Shown here: positions 7,986 through 16,909 of the stretch, piece after piece
Position numbering within the stretch: position 1 is the stretch's first letter
How the letters are laid out: each line of letters opens with the position of its first letter
Assembly: GCA_002394365.1 (NCBI GenBank)
Contig: DGTQ01000011.1
Coordinates: forward strand, 127,196-191,195
Direction: 5' to 3'
Length of the DNA: 64,000 bases
Source: Prevotellaceae bacterium UBA4332
GTDB lineage: Bacteria > Bacteroidota > Bacteroidia > Bacteroidales > Bacteroidaceae
Notes under the pieces: model-generated
The model's input: the letters and a program-made list of their open reading frames with translations, nothing else
What the model was told of the DNA's origin: nothing
Databases searched by the model: none
Made by a program: the position numbers and the translations under genes

Positions 7986-8873
7986 CAAGACAAGAGAGCG
8001 CGTGATGACCAGGGCAAGACATCGGCTTGCTGGATATACGCCATGCTGGAATGTGTTGAGCATGAAGCGGCAAAGCGCGGAGACAGCGTGCAGCTATCCC
8101 GCCAGTGGCTTATGGCAAAGGAACTGGCAGAGCAGACGGAGCGCAGGTATCTTGTGGGCGACGGCAAGATAAGCCTTCGTGGTGTAGGACCAGAAGCACT
8201 GAGACTTATCAATACCTACGGTCTCATCCCCTACCAGCACGAGAAGACGGAGATAACGAAAAGCAGCGTGTTGGAACGTAAGCTGGATTTGCTCGCCTCT
8301 CAGGCAAAGTCGCTCGAAGAACTGCGTGAGCAGATGACTGACCTGTTGCCACAGTTCACCACTACCAGACCACGTGACGGTCGTCTGCCCGCTTTCTACT
8401 ACCTTTCCATGCGGTATAACCCTTTGCAGTTTGCTGAAAGCGTGATGTACTACCAGCACTGGCATTTTTTTGCCTCTGTACCCTATCACCCTTACGGCAG
8501 ACCGTTTGTGCTTGAAGTGGCAGACAATTATAACCACCATGAGTATATGAACCTGCCTATGGATAGTATCGTTACCAGGGTAATAGCCTCGCTAAGGCGT
8601 GGGCATGCTGTGTATTGGGAGTATGGCGAGAAGACGAAGGACGGAGGTGTAAGCAGCAACCACGCTATGGCTATCGTAGGGATGAAAGAGGAAGTAAAAG
8701 AGGGAGTAAAAGGGGAAGTAAAAAGGGGAGTAAAAGAGGAAAGTAACCTAAAGTTTGTTTGCAAAAACTCCTACGGAAAGCAATGGGGTAACAAAGGCTA
8801 CTGCCTCGTAAGCCTCGAGGATTTCAAGAATAAAACCTGTAATATAGGCATAACAGATGAAGGCATACAGTAA
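7914..8873 (+). CDS. Papain-like (C1) cysteine peptidase, lipoprotein
   Basis: A lipoprotein signal peptide (FLILHSSFFILSSC) precedes a domain with a papain-like active-site order: Cys in TSACWIYA, His in SSNHAMAIVG and Asn in KNSYGKQWG. It probably acts on the cell surface or in the periplasm. The start at ATG 7914 gives a normal signal peptide; an upstream TTG at 7884 is in frame. Between the His and Asn motifs lies a low-complexity peptide (EEVKEGVKGEVKRGVKEE) encoded by tandem 12-mers. The next gene overlaps its 3' end by 17 bp, so the two are probably translated together. The family call is good; the substrate is unknown. Confidence 0.75.
   Translation: MIYGRLWLLTFLILHSSFFILSSCQDKRARDDQGKTSACWIYAMLECVEHEAAKRGDSVQLSRQWLMAKELAEQTERRYLVGDGKISLRGVGPEALRLINTYGLIPYQHEKTEITKSSVLERKLDLLASQAKSLEELREQMTDLLPQFTTTRPRDGRLPAFYYLSMRYNPLQFAESVMYYQHWHFFASVPYHPYGRPFVLEVADNYNHHEYMNLPMDSIVTRVIASLRRGHAVYWEYGEKTKDGGVSSNHAMAIVGMKEEVKEGVKGEVKRGVKEESNLKFVCKNSYGKQWGNKGYCLVSLEDFKNKTCNIGITDEGIQ
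8688..8746. repeat. In-frame tandem 12-mer array in the C1 peptidase gene
   Basis: Repeats of the type GAAGTAAAAGAG/GGAGTAAAAGGG occur about five times. They encode alternating E/G-V-K residues between the catalytic His and Asn motifs. Confidence 0.75.
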
Positions 8874-9867
8874 TTTCAGTACACGTTTACTTACAATCTT
8901 TTGTGTCCTGAACGCGTCGTTCCTCTTTTTCGTGTCATGTGGCACTCATGTGGGGGTAGCCCTTGGCGAGGTGCTGCCTAAGGAGCCTGCATACAGCGAC
9001 TCCACGCAATGGTATATCACCAATCGTGGTGCCGAGGCAGATGTCTTTTATATCATCTCGACAGAAACGGGCGACTATTTTGCCAAGAATGGCAGGGGGA
9101 TATGCCATTATGCCGACACATACGCCGACAGTCTGAGGGCACCCATGCTTGGCGAGATGATAGGCGTTGACCGCCTCATCAGCGGCAAGTTGAATTATTA
9201 TTCTCCCTACTACCGCCAGTGCTCCATACAGAGTTACACCCTTGGTGACAGCGTGGCGCGCGCACGAATGGTTGTACCCACAGAGGACATTAAGCGTGCC
9301 TTTGCTTACTATATAAAGAACCTTAACGCAGGCAGACCATTCGTTTTGGCAGGGTATAGTCAGGGGGCAATGATTCTGCTCGAGCTGCTCCGCGAGATGG
9401 ATGCCAAGACTTACAAGCGCATGGCGGGAGCCTACGTCATAGGTGCAACCGTATCTGCAGAGATGCTAAGGGAGTCTCGCTATATTGTGCCTGCCAAGGG
9501 AACTGACGATACGGGGGTTACAATCTTATATAATTCCGTGCGTGACACCACCTGCGCTCTGCCGATACTTGGCAGGGGCGTCTTTGCCATAAATCCCGTA
9601 AACTGGCGCACTGACGCTGTGCCTGCCACGCTCATTACCGAACCCTCCCCTTTGCGACTTGGTGTGAAGCAAGACAAGGATACCCTCACTGTTACTCTCG
9701 ACCCTGCCACGAAACTGTTGCTGGTAAAAGGCTATAGGGGGAAGGATTATGTTACGCCACTGATAGGCAAGGAAGGTAATCTTCATTCTCGCGAAATTTG
9801 GCTGTACCGCAATTGCCTGCGAGAAAACATAGCGTTGAGAACAGCCAGATTGTTAAGAAGGAAATAG
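8857..9867 (+). CDS. DUF3089 family alpha/beta-hydrolase-like lipoprotein
   Basis: The 336-residue protein has a signal peptide ending in the lipobox FFVSC and the nucleophile elbow GYSQG in FVLAGYSQGAMILLELL, typical of DUF3089 alpha/beta hydrolases. The substrate of the family is not established; an ester is likely. The gene overlaps the C1 peptidase by 17 bp and is followed by another small lipoprotein, so this is a small envelope operon. The ATG at 8857 is used because it gives a full signal peptide. Confidence 0.8.
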   Translation: MKAYSNFSTRLLTIFCVLNASFLFFVSCGTHVGVALGEVLPKEPAYSDSTQWYITNRGAEADVFYIISTETGDYFAKNGRGICHYADTYADSLRAPMLGEMIGVDRLISGKLNYYSPYYRQCSIQSYTLGDSVARARMVVPTEDIKRAFAYYIKNLNAGRPFVLAGYSQGAMILLELLREMDAKTYKRMAGAYVIGATVSAEMLRESRYIVPAKGTDDTGVTILYNSVRDTTCALPILGRGVFAINPVNWRTDAVPATLITEPSPLRLGVKQDKDTLTVTLDPATKLLLVKGYRGKDYVTPLIGKEGNLHSREIWLYRNCLRENIALRTARLLRRK

Positions 9868-9910
9868 CAAATAATGTATCTCTTTTTTTAAGGATAAAAA
9901 CTCTTTCATC

Positions 9911-10414
9911 ATGAAAAAATTATTAGTAGCTTTGTTTGTGTTTGTAGGTTGTGCAGGTCTGTTCCTTTCCTTAGTATCGTGCAACCATGATACCGTTACT
10001 CATAATGAGGAAGAAATAAAGAAGACAAAGGAATTAAGGGCTCTATATCTGGAAAAGATATACGGCAGATGGAAATGTGAGCAGTCGTCAGACCTTACGT
10101 TTTCGGGAGAAGATTATACCTTCATGCCAGACGGCAGCCTCACGGGGCATGTTACGCTAAAATCAAGAAAGCGCGTGCATGTGGATGGTGAGGAGGTGTT
10201 GACAGATTGGGAGACTATTTGCGATACTGATATCACTGGCAAGTGGGATTTATTATATTCATCATGGGCAGGAGGGAAGAACGTACTGTTTGTAAGCTCC
10301 AACGGAGAATGGGGGCCCAACAGGTATTCGGAGTTTATAACGGCTAACGACGAAATGATGGAGGTTCAGTCTCCGCTTGTTGGCTGGATGGTGAATATGT
10401 ATAAGGAAAAATAG
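9911..10414 (+). CDS. Small lipoprotein of unknown function
   Basis: I do not recognise this 167-residue protein. It has a clear lipoprotein signal peptide (MKKLLVALFVFVGCAG...SLVSCN), a charged helix EEEIKKTKELRALYLEKIYG, and then a region with the rhythm of lipocalin-like domains (GRWKCEQSS, YTFMPDGSLTG, ITGKWDLL). It is last in the envelope gene run and is followed by a strong hairpin. Confidence 0.7.
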   Translation: MKKLLVALFVFVGCAGLFLSLVSCNHDTVTHNEEEIKKTKELRALYLEKIYGRWKCEQSSDLTFSGEDYTFMPDGSLTGHVTLKSRKRVHVDGEEVLTDWETICDTDITGKWDLLYSSWAGGKNVLFVSSNGEWGPNRYSEFITANDEMMEVQSPLVGWMVNMYKEK

Positions 10415-10445
10415 GATTGCTATAGCTCTTTAGTTATAGCAATCC
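10414..10445. terminator. Bidirectional hairpin terminator, lipoprotein/metF
   Basis: The arms GGATTGCTATA and TATAGCAATCC are perfect 11-bp inverted repeats around a 10-nt loop. The hairpin separates convergent genes, and its right arm enters the last codons of metF. Confidence 0.75.
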
Positions 10446-11396
10446 CTTCAGTATTTCCTGCACTTGCTGGGTGCGTGTCATGGTGTAGAAATGCAACACG
10501 GGGAAACCAGCGCGTAGGAGTTCCTCACCCTGCTTTATGCCCCACTCTATGCCTACTTTCTTTACTTCGTCGTTGTCCTTGCATGCCTGCACTTTATCTA
10601 CCAGCAGTTGGGGTAAATCCACAGCAAAGGTCTGGGGGAGAATATTGAGCTGTGCCTTGGTGGCAAAGGGTTTCAGCCCAGGCAGTATGGGCACGTTGAT
10701 GCCTGTCTGCGCACAGCGGTCTCTGAACCTCAGCAGACGCTCCGTGCTGTAGCATATCTGCGTGGCTATGTATTCTGCTCCAGCGTCTATCTTCTGCTTC
10801 AGATAGCCCAGGTCGGTGAGGTCGTTGGGAGCCTCGACGTGTTTCTCGGGATAGCCTGCCACGCCTATGCAGAAGTCACTGCGGTGGTTGGTGTTGGGTT
10901 CAGCATCAAGGAATATGCCCCTGTTCATGTCGCTTATCTGCCTGACGAGGGCTTCGGCATGGGCATGGCCTTCTGCGTGGGGAACGAAGCGGTGGGTGCC
11001 TGGCATGGCATCGCCACGCAGGGCGAGCACGTTCTTTATGCTGAGGAAATCGAGGTCGATGAGCAGGTCTTCTATGTCGTATTTTGTCTGTCCGCCACAG
11101 ATAACGTGGGGCACCACCTCGATGCCGTACTTCTGCTTTATGCGAGCACACACGCCTGTGGTGCCTGGACGACGGCGCACCACGTGCTTCTCTATCAGTC
11201 CGTCGGGACGCTCCACATACTTCATCTCCTCGCGGTGCGAGGTAACGTTGATAAATGCGGGCTCGAAGGGCATCAGCGAGTCGATGGCGTCAAAGATGCT
11301 GTGCAGCCCGTCACCCTTCAGCGGTGGCAGCAGTTCGAAGGAGAAGCGTGCCTTGCCGCTCTCCTGTGCCTTGGCTATTATTTCAGTAACCTTCAT
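10434..11396 (-). CDS. metF: Methylenetetrahydrofolate reductase
   Basis: Reduces 5,10-methylene-THF to 5-methyl-THF, the methyl donor for MetH. The 320-residue protein has the family length and landmarks: RFSFELLPP near the start, INVTSHREE, ALRGD for flavin binding, and PNTNH. It starts at an ATG 16 bp downstream of the NSS transporter stop on the same strand, so the two are probably cotranscribed. metH lies upstream on the same strand, making a folate-methionine group. No riboswitch was seen. Confidence 0.95.
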   Translation of the reverse strand: MKVTEIIAKAQESGKARFSFELLPPLKGDGLHSIFDAIDSLMPFEPAFINVTSHREEMKYVERPDGLIEKHVVRRRPGTTGVCARIKQKYGIEVVPHVICGGQTKYDIEDLLIDLDFLSIKNVLALRGDAMPGTHRFVPHAEGHAHAEALVRQISDMNRGIFLDAEPNTNHRSDFCIGVAGYPEKHVEAPNDLTDLGYLKQKIDAGAEYIATQICYSTERLLRFRDRCAQTGINVPILPGLKPFATKAQLNILPQTFAVDLPQLLVDKVQACKDNDEVKKVGIEWGIKQGEELLRAGFPVLHFYTMTRTQQVQEILKGLL

Positions 11397-11412
11397 ATAT
11401 ATTATATCTCTC

Positions 11413-12780
11413 TTAAATGATATCTAATTTATTCATGAATATGCATGCTATCAGTATGGGGCACGCTATGCGTGATAAGAAGTAGAACGTATTTACTGTC
11501 CAGGCTCGATGCGGATAGCGGCCGTTCGAGGTCAGTTCTTTCACCACCACTTCCTTTGGCATTATCCATCCCACTATAAGCATGGTTATGAGTGCTCCCA
11601 GAGGCAGCATTATGTTGGCTGTCAGTTTGTCGATGTTGTCAAAGAACGTGTCGCCAAAGAGTCCGTAGCCTTCATGTGACAGGCTGTAGGCGCTCAGCAT
11701 TCCTATGACAGAACAGAAGGCACTCACCACCCATGCCGCCTTGCTGCGTGAGAGAGGTGTCTCCTGTGATAATACTGATGTGCCTATCTCGTGCAGAGAG
11801 ATGGTAGAGGTGAGTGCCGCTATGGTGAGCAGCAGGTAGAACATCACGCTCACTACATATGCTACTGGGTGAGGGAAAGCCTGTTCAAACACGTTTGGCA
11901 TAGTCATAAACACCAGACTTGGACCAGCATCGGGTTCCACGTTTACTGAGAAGGCTGCAGGGAATATCATCAGTCCAGCCATCATAGCTACTGCTACGTC
12001 TATGAGTGTTATCTCGACGGTAGATTTCAGCAGATTGGTATCTTCCTTGAAGTATGAGGCATAGGTGCACAGACAAGTCATACCCAGACTGAGAGAGAAG
12101 AAAGCCTCGCCCAGTGCCTTGAATATCACATGGGCATCTATCTTGGTGAAGTCAGGATGCAACAGGAATCGTATGCCGTCCCATGCGTTGGGCAGGGAGC
12201 ACGATGCGCCTATCAGCAGTACCAAGAGCATTATGAGCGTAGGCACCATGATTTTCGATGCCCACTCTATGCCCTTGCGCACACCTCTTACTATTATCAT
12301 CTGCGTCAGCAAGATGAAGGCTACGGAGAGTATGCAGGGCAGCATATAGTTGTCTGGTGCCACCAGATGGGTGAAAGTGTTGCAGATATGCTCCTGACCA
12401 CCTAACGCGTTGTTTGTCAGAGCCAGTCCGAGATAGTACACACACCAGCCTGCTATCACACTGTAGAAGCCAAGGATGAGCGCACCACCCAGCGCACCTA
12501 CTGCTCCTATGATGCCAAACAGTCGTTTGCCGCCAGCCTTGCTGTAAGATGATACAGGGTCTTTACCGCCGTTACGTCCTATTATGAATTCACCCATCAT
12601 GCCAGGTATGCCAATCAGAAAGGTGATGATGACATAAAGCAATACGAAGGCAGCTCCACCATTCTGTCCGCAAGTGGTGGGGAAATGCCATATATTGCCC
12701 AACCCCACTGCACTGCCTGCCGTAGCGAAGATAATGCCGAGTTTGGTGGCAAAGGTTACTTTATTTTGTTGTTGTTCCAT
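11413..12780 (-). CDS. Neurotransmitter:sodium symporter family transporter
   Basis: The 455-residue membrane protein has the NSS signature in its first helix (AGSAVGLGNIWHFP, the sodium and substrate site) and about 11-12 hydrophobic segments. Bacterial NSS proteins import amino acids or related solutes with sodium. Its position between metH and metF suggests a sulfur amino acid, and methionine carriers of this family are known (MetP type), but the sequence does not prove the substrate. The ATG at 12780 is directly before the conserved MEQQQNKVTFATKLG segment. Confidence 0.9.
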   Translation of the reverse strand: MEQQQNKVTFATKLGIIFATAGSAVGLGNIWHFPTTCGQNGGAAFVLLYVIITFLIGIPGMMGEFIIGRNGGKDPVSSYSKAGGKRLFGIIGAVGALGGALILGFYSVIAGWCVYYLGLALTNNALGGQEHICNTFTHLVAPDNYMLPCILSVAFILLTQMIIVRGVRKGIEWASKIMVPTLIMLLVLLIGASCSLPNAWDGIRFLLHPDFTKIDAHVIFKALGEAFFSLSLGMTCLCTYASYFKEDTNLLKSTVEITLIDVAVAMMAGLMIFPAAFSVNVEPDAGPSLVFMTMPNVFEQAFPHPVAYVVSVMFYLLLTIAALTSTISLHEIGTSVLSQETPLSRSKAAWVVSAFCSVIGMLSAYSLSHEGYGLFGDTFFDNIDKLTANIMLPLGALITMLIVGWIMPKEVVVKELTSNGRYPHRAWTVNTFYFLSRIACPILIACIFMNKLDII

Positions 12781-13034
12781 TCTTTATTATATTAACCCCC
12801 TCTAACTCCCCCCAAGGGGGAGTAATCGGACGCGCAGATGCGCTACGCTTGCCAGAGCAAGAATATCGCTCCTCCCCTTCTTTGCCGCTTCGCAAATGCT
12901 CAACTTTTGGAGTTATAAGGAGTTAAAGGACAATACCACCTGTCAGTTTTAGGGTATTCAATTGTCTTCTATCTTCTTTTATCTCCTTCCTACTACCTCT
13001 ATCTACCAAGCAAGCATAGCTTGCGAAAGTTGAG
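12781..13034. repeat. Repeat-filled gap between metH and the NSS gene
   Basis: The gap holds a C-rich palindrome (about 12794-12822, CTCCCCCCAAGGGGGAG), a degenerate reverse copy of the 66-bp element (GCTTGCCAGAGCAAG near 12850-12870), and AT-rich sequence. I see no gene and no clear TAnnTTTG box for the NSS gene. Confidence 0.6.
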
Positions 13035-16000
13035 TCAACTTATATTAAAGTATTTCGTCGGCGTATTGGCGAATATCAGTCCGCAGATGCTCTCGCCTGG
13101 GTTTATCATGTAGGTCTCGGTGAGCGACAGGCCGTCCTTCTCCCCCACCCCGAGTATTTGCAGCACCTGCTCCTTGGGTTTGTGGTCAGGGCAGGCACCA
13201 TAGCCGAAGGCGAACCTTATGCGCCTGTCGCCCCACTGCAACTGGTCGCTGAGGTGCTCGGCAAGAGCCTCAGCCAGACGGTCGCAGAGCAGTTTGGCAA
13301 GCATAGCCCTGTATTCGTCGTTGTCCTTGCGGTATTCCTCCTGCAGAGTCTTAAGCCCTATGCCAGCACTCACCACGAAGGGACAGATGAAGTCCACGCC
13401 ATCCCTCATGATGTAGTCGGCAAGACACAGAGTCTCGTCAGCCTCCTTGAGGCTTCGTGGCATATTGATGGCATATTTCTCGCCATCCTTATTTATAATG
13501 ATGTCGTCATACTCGTTGCTGTTGGCAGGCAGTATGCGAGCCTTGGCAAGGAGGGTGATGCGCTCGTCAATCACCTTGAGCATCTCCTCGGCATCCTTCA
13601 TCAGTTTCTCTGCCTCCTCACCCTTGCGGTTGTCGCCCTTCAGCCCCCATGCCTGGTAGAAGAAGTTCCAGTTTATGCGCTCTCTGATGTCTGCTACCCT
13701 CACTTTGAGGTCGAACGAGGTGTTGCCTTTTGGTAGAGCTACCTCCCCCACCCTCTTCAGGTGGCGTCGCTGGCGAGCCTCCTTCAGGCTCAGCTGAGGC
13801 TTTCTGCCAGCCTTTTCCATGAAGTATGTTTCGCGCACTATGCGCTGCTGGTTCTTCTGCTCGGCTATGTACTCCTCGCGGTCGTCAGCAAGCAGACGGC
13901 GAATGATGGCGGCATTGTCGGCGGCAGAGTGAGAGTGTATCACCACCCCATCAGGGTATTCAGGTGCCATCTTCACCGCCGTGTGCAGGGCTGAGGTAGT
14001 TGCGCCACCCACTATCACGGGTGTCTTCATGCCCCTGCGCTGCAGTTCCTGCACCACCTTTATCATCTCGTCCAATGAGGGGGTTATGAGTCCTGACAAG
14101 CCTATCACGTCCACGTTATGCTTTTGTGCGGTATCCACTATGGTCTGGGTGTCAACCATTACTCCGAGGTCTTCTACCTCATAGCCGTTACACTGTGTCA
14201 CCACGCACACTATGTTCTTGCCTATGTCGTGCACGTCGCCCTTGACGGTGGCCATGAGGACAGAACCAGCCTCTCCCCGACCCTCTCCGAAGGGAGAGGG
14301 AGATACAGCCTGTGTGTTATCTTTACAACTTGATGTTGCCTCTCCCCGACCCTTTTCGGGGGAGGTAGGGATGGGGCTTTTCATATACGGCTCCAGCACC
14401 GCTACGGCTTTCTTCATCACTCGAGCCGACTTCACCACCTGTGGCAGGAACATCTTGCCCTCGCCGAATAGCTTGCCCACCTGTTCCATAGCGGGCATGA
14501 GGTAGTTGTCTATCACTCCGAGTGCCGAGCCAGCCTCCTTGTAAGCCTCCTCTGTGTCTGCCTCTATATTGTCCGTAAGTCCCTTCAGCATGGCTTGGGA
14601 GATGCGGGAGGCGAGAGAAGCCCCGACCCCCTCTCTGTCACCTGTGGTGACATCTCCCCCCGAGAGGGGGAGAGAGGATATGCGATTACTGCCTTGTTGC
14701 TCTTTTATCTCCTCCGCAAACTCTATTAACCTCTCTGCTGGAGAAAGCATATTGTTGCCCTCCCCACGGGGAGGGATGCCCTTTTGGGCAGGGAAGGGGT
14801 CTTTATTCAGTATCACATCCTCCACCACCTTGAGCATCTCCTCGGGTATATCCTCGTAGCGGGTGGTCATGGCGGGATTTACGATGCTCATGTCCAGCCC
14901 TGCCTCGATGGCGTGATGGAGGAATACGCTGTGCATAGCCTGGCGAATCTTGTTGTTGCCACGGAAGGAGAACGAGAGGTTGCTTATGCCTCCGCTCATG
15001 TGTACTTCGGGCATCTCCTGATGTATGGTGCGACAAGCCTCGATGAAGGCTCTCGCATAGTCGTCGTGCTCGGGCATACCAGTGGCTACGGCGAGCACGT
15101 TGGGGTCGAATATTATGTCTTCTGTGGGGAATCCTATGCCCTTCAGCAGCTGGTAGGCTCTGCGAGCCACACTCACCTTGCGTTCGTAGGTGTCAGCCTG
15201 CCCCTCTTCATCGAAAAGCATCACCACCGTTGCTGCTCCCATAGAGTGGATGTAGCGAGCCTTCTCGATGAATGCCTCCTCGCCCTCCTTGAGCGAGATG
15301 GAGTTGACTATCGACTTGCCCTGCACGCACTGGAGTCCTGCCCTGAGTATCTCCCACTTCGATGAGTCTATCATCACTGGCACTCGAGCTATCTCGGGCT
15401 CCGCCGCTATGAGGTTGAGGAAGGTGCGCATAGCCTCCACGCCGTCAATGAGTCCGTCGTCCATGCAGATGTCTATCACCTGAGCCCCCTTCTCCACTTG
15501 CTGGCGTGCCACGGAGAGAGCCGCCTCGTAGTCCTTAGCCTGAATGAGCTTCTTGAACTTAGCCGAACCAGCCACGTTGGTTCTCTCGCCAACGTTAATA
15601 AAGGTGACCCCCTCCCCATTCCCCTCCCCGAGGGTAGGGGTAATAATACGACTGTCAACAGTAAGCTCCTCCAGTCCGCTAAGCCTCATCGGCTTTATCG
15701 CCTTAGGTACAGGCAATGGACGAGGCTTATAATCCCCTCTCCCTTCGGAGAGGGTTAGGGAGAGGTTTCTTATATGTTCAGGCGTAGTTCCACAACATCC
15801 ACCATATATATTTACCAGTCCAGCCTTGAACACCTCCTGTGCTGTCTGGGAAAAGGTTTCAGGTGTCTCGTCGTAGCCACCCATCACGTTGGGCAAGCCA
15901 GCATTAGGGTGAACAGAGACGGCACAGTCGGCTATCTCGGAGAGTCGCCTTAGCCAGGGCAACAGCTGTTTGGCACCGAATCCGCAGTTCAGACCAATGC

Positions 16001-16829
16001 TTAGCAAGTTGGCGTGACTCAGGGATGCGTAATAAGCCTCAACGGTCTGTCCTGAGAGCGTTCTGCCCGAGGCATCGCTCAGCGTGCCACTCGCCATGAT
16101 GGGAATGTCTGTGCCAGTCTCCTCAGCCAGGTCTGTGATAGCCTTCAGTGCAGCCTTGGCATTGAGGGTGTCGAAGATGGTCTCCACCAGCAGTATGTCT
16201 GCCCCACCGTCTATCAGTCCGCGAGCCTGCTCGTAGTAGGTGTCGTAGAGGTCTTTGAAGGTCACCTCCCTCGCCCCTGGGTCATTCACGTCAGCCGACA
16301 TTGAGGTGGTCTTGCTCGTCGGTCCCATAGAGCCAGCGACGAGGACTACCCTACTCTCGACCCCCTCTCTGTCACCAGTGGTGACATCTCCCCCCGAGAG
16401 GTGGAGAGCAGATATGCTATTGTTATTCGGTGAGGTCTCTTGTGATTGCTCCCCTCTCTCTGAGAGAGGGGCTGGGGGTGAGTCTGTCGCTTTCCTCGCG
16501 CACTCAGCCGCAGCCTTGCTTATCTCATAGACATTGTCCTCCAGACCGTAGTCGGCAAGCGAGAAGCGGTTGCTGTTGAAAGAGTTGGTCTCTATTATGT
16601 CAACCCCAGCCTCTATGTAGGCACGATGCATGGCGATGACAGCATCAGGCTTGGTGAGACACAACACATCGTTGCATCCCTTCAGTGGCACGGGGTGCTC
16701 CCTGAAGCGCTCACCACGAAAATCCTCCTCCGTCAGGTTGAGTCCCTGCAGGTAAGTACCTGTGGCACCATCGAGTATCAGGATGCGCTCCCTCATCATG
16801 CTGAGTATGTCTTGCCTTGTAGCCATCAT
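13035..16829 (-). CDS. metH: Cobalamin-dependent methionine synthase
   Basis: Transfers methyl from 5-methyl-THF to homocysteine via B12. Domains in order: homocysteine-binding barrel (LDGATGTYLQGL; zinc site GGCCGTTPEHI), pterin-binding barrel (FINVGERTNVAGSAKF), B12 cap and B12-binding domain (GDVHDIGKN, the His that ligates cobalt), and the SAM-binding reactivation domain ending in GYGACPDHKPKEQ. The start is ATG 16829 (or 16826): the frame runs further upstream, but a good promoter at 16878-16909 would exclude that part. Six C-rich repeat sites interrupt it in frame, mostly at domain junctions, and two encode the same peptide LSGGDVTTGDREGV. All named motifs are intact, so it is probably functional. 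Confidence 0.96.
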   Translation of the reverse strand: MMATRQDILSMMRERILILDGATGTYLQGLNLTEEDFRGERFREHPVPLKGCNDVLCLTKPDAVIAMHRAYIEAGVDIIETNSFNSNRFSLADYGLEDNVYEISKAAAECARKATDSPPAPLSERGEQSQETSPNNNSISALHLSGGDVTTGDREGVESRVVLVAGSMGPTSKTTSMSADVNDPGAREVTFKDLYDTYYEQARGLIDGGADILLVETIFDTLNAKAALKAITDLAEETGTDIPIMASGTLSDASGRTLSGQTVEAYYASLSHANLLSIGLNCGFGAKQLLPWLRRLSEIADCAVSVHPNAGLPNVMGGYDETPETFSQTAQEVFKAGLVNIYGGCCGTTPEHIRNLSLTLSEGRGDYKPRPLPVPKAIKPMRLSGLEELTVDSRIITPTLGEGNGEGVTFINVGERTNVAGSAKFKKLIQAKDYEAALSVARQQVEKGAQVIDICMDDGLIDGVEAMRTFLNLIAAEPEIARVPVMIDSSKWEILRAGLQCVQGKSIVNSISLKEGEEAFIEKARYIHSMGAATVVMLFDEEGQADTYERKVSVARRAYQLLKGIGFPTEDIIFDPNVLAVATGMPEHDDYARAFIEACRTIHQEMPEVHMSGGISNLSFSFRGNNKIRQAMHSVFLHHAIEAGLDMSIVNPAMTTRYEDIPEEMLKVVEDVILNKDPFPAQKGIPPRGEGNNMLSPAERLIEFAEEIKEQQGSNRISSLPLSGGDVTTGDREGVGASLASRISQAMLKGLTDNIEADTEEAYKEAGSALGVIDNYLMPAMEQVGKLFGEGKMFLPQVVKSARVMKKAVAVLEPYMKSPIPTSPEKGRGEATSSCKDNTQAVSPSPFGEGRGEAGSVLMATVKGDVHDIGKNIVCVVTQCNGYEVEDLGVMVDTQTIVDTAQKHNVDVIGLSGLITPSLDEMIKVVQELQRRGMKTPVIVGGATTSALHTAVKMAPEYPDGVVIHSHSAADNAAIIRRLLADDREEYIAEQKNQQRIVRETYFMEKAGRKPQLSLKEARQRRHLKRVGEVALPKGNTSFDLKVRVADIRERINWNFFYQAWGLKGDNRKGEEAEKLMKDAEEMLKVIDERITLLAKARILPANSNEYDDIIINKDGEKYAINMPRSLKEADETLCLADYIMRDGVDFICPFVVSAGIGLKTLQEEYRKDNDEYRAMLAKLLCDRLAEALAEHLSDQLQWGDRRIRFAFGYGACPDHKPKEQVLQILGVGEKDGLSLTETYMINPGESICGLIFANTPTKYFNIS
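14268..14385. repeat. metH in-frame repeat pair before the B12-binding domain
   Basis: Two palindromes (CCTCTCCGAAGGGAGAGG and CCTTTTCGGGGGAGG) are separated by a short unique stretch. They encode PIPTSPEKGRGEA...SPSPFGEGRGEAG just ahead of VLMATVKGDVHDIG. Confidence 0.8.
14625..14680. repeat. metH repeat with TGTCACC/GGTGACA palindrome (copy 1)
   Basis: CCCTCTCTGTCACCTGTGG, then TGACATCTCCCCCCGAGAGG, carries a nested palindrome TGTCACCTGTGGTGACA. It is nearly the same as the copy at about 16361-16410. It encodes LPLSGGDVTTGDREGV. Confidence 0.8.
14752..14805. repeat. metH in-frame C-rich repeat near the cap domain
   Basis: CCCTCCCCACGGGGAGGG and CCCTTTTGGGCAGGGAAGGGG encode FPAQKGIPPRGEGNN between LNKDP and LSPAERLIEFAEE. 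Confidence 0.75.
15600..15650. repeat. metH in-frame C-rich repeat before the pterin domain
   Basis: CCCCTCCCCATTCCCCTCCC, then CGAGGGTAGGGG, encodes ITPTLGEGNGEGV directly before FINVGERTNVAG. Confidence 0.75.
15733..15772. repeat. metH in-frame C-rich repeat after the homocysteine domain
   Basis: CCCCTCTCCCTTCGGAGAGG with its tail TTAGGGAGAGG encodes NLSLTLSEGRGDY just after the zinc-site segment GGCCGTTPEHI. Confidence 0.75.
16358..16488. repeat. metH repeat pair inside the homocysteine domain (copy 2)
   Basis: The near twin of the 14625 copy, with nested palindrome TGTCACCAGTGGTGACA, is followed by CCCCTCTCTCTGAGAGAGGGG. Together they encode about 40 extra residues between KAAAECARKATDS and SRVVLVAGSMGP. 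Confidence 0.8.
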
Positions 16830-16877
16830 TAGTAGTCTTTTTATTGCCCTTGTTGCTATATACAATCTTTTAACCTG

Positions 16878-16909
16878 CAAATTTACAAATAATTCCGCAT
16901 ATTGACAAA
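16878..16909 (-). promoter_or_regulatory. metH promoter
   Basis: On the minus strand, -33 TTTG (16906-16909) and -7 TAAATTTG (16878-16885) are 20 bp apart, fitting the Bacteroidota consensus. Transcription would start near 16870, about 40 nt before the metH ATG. Confidence 0.7.
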
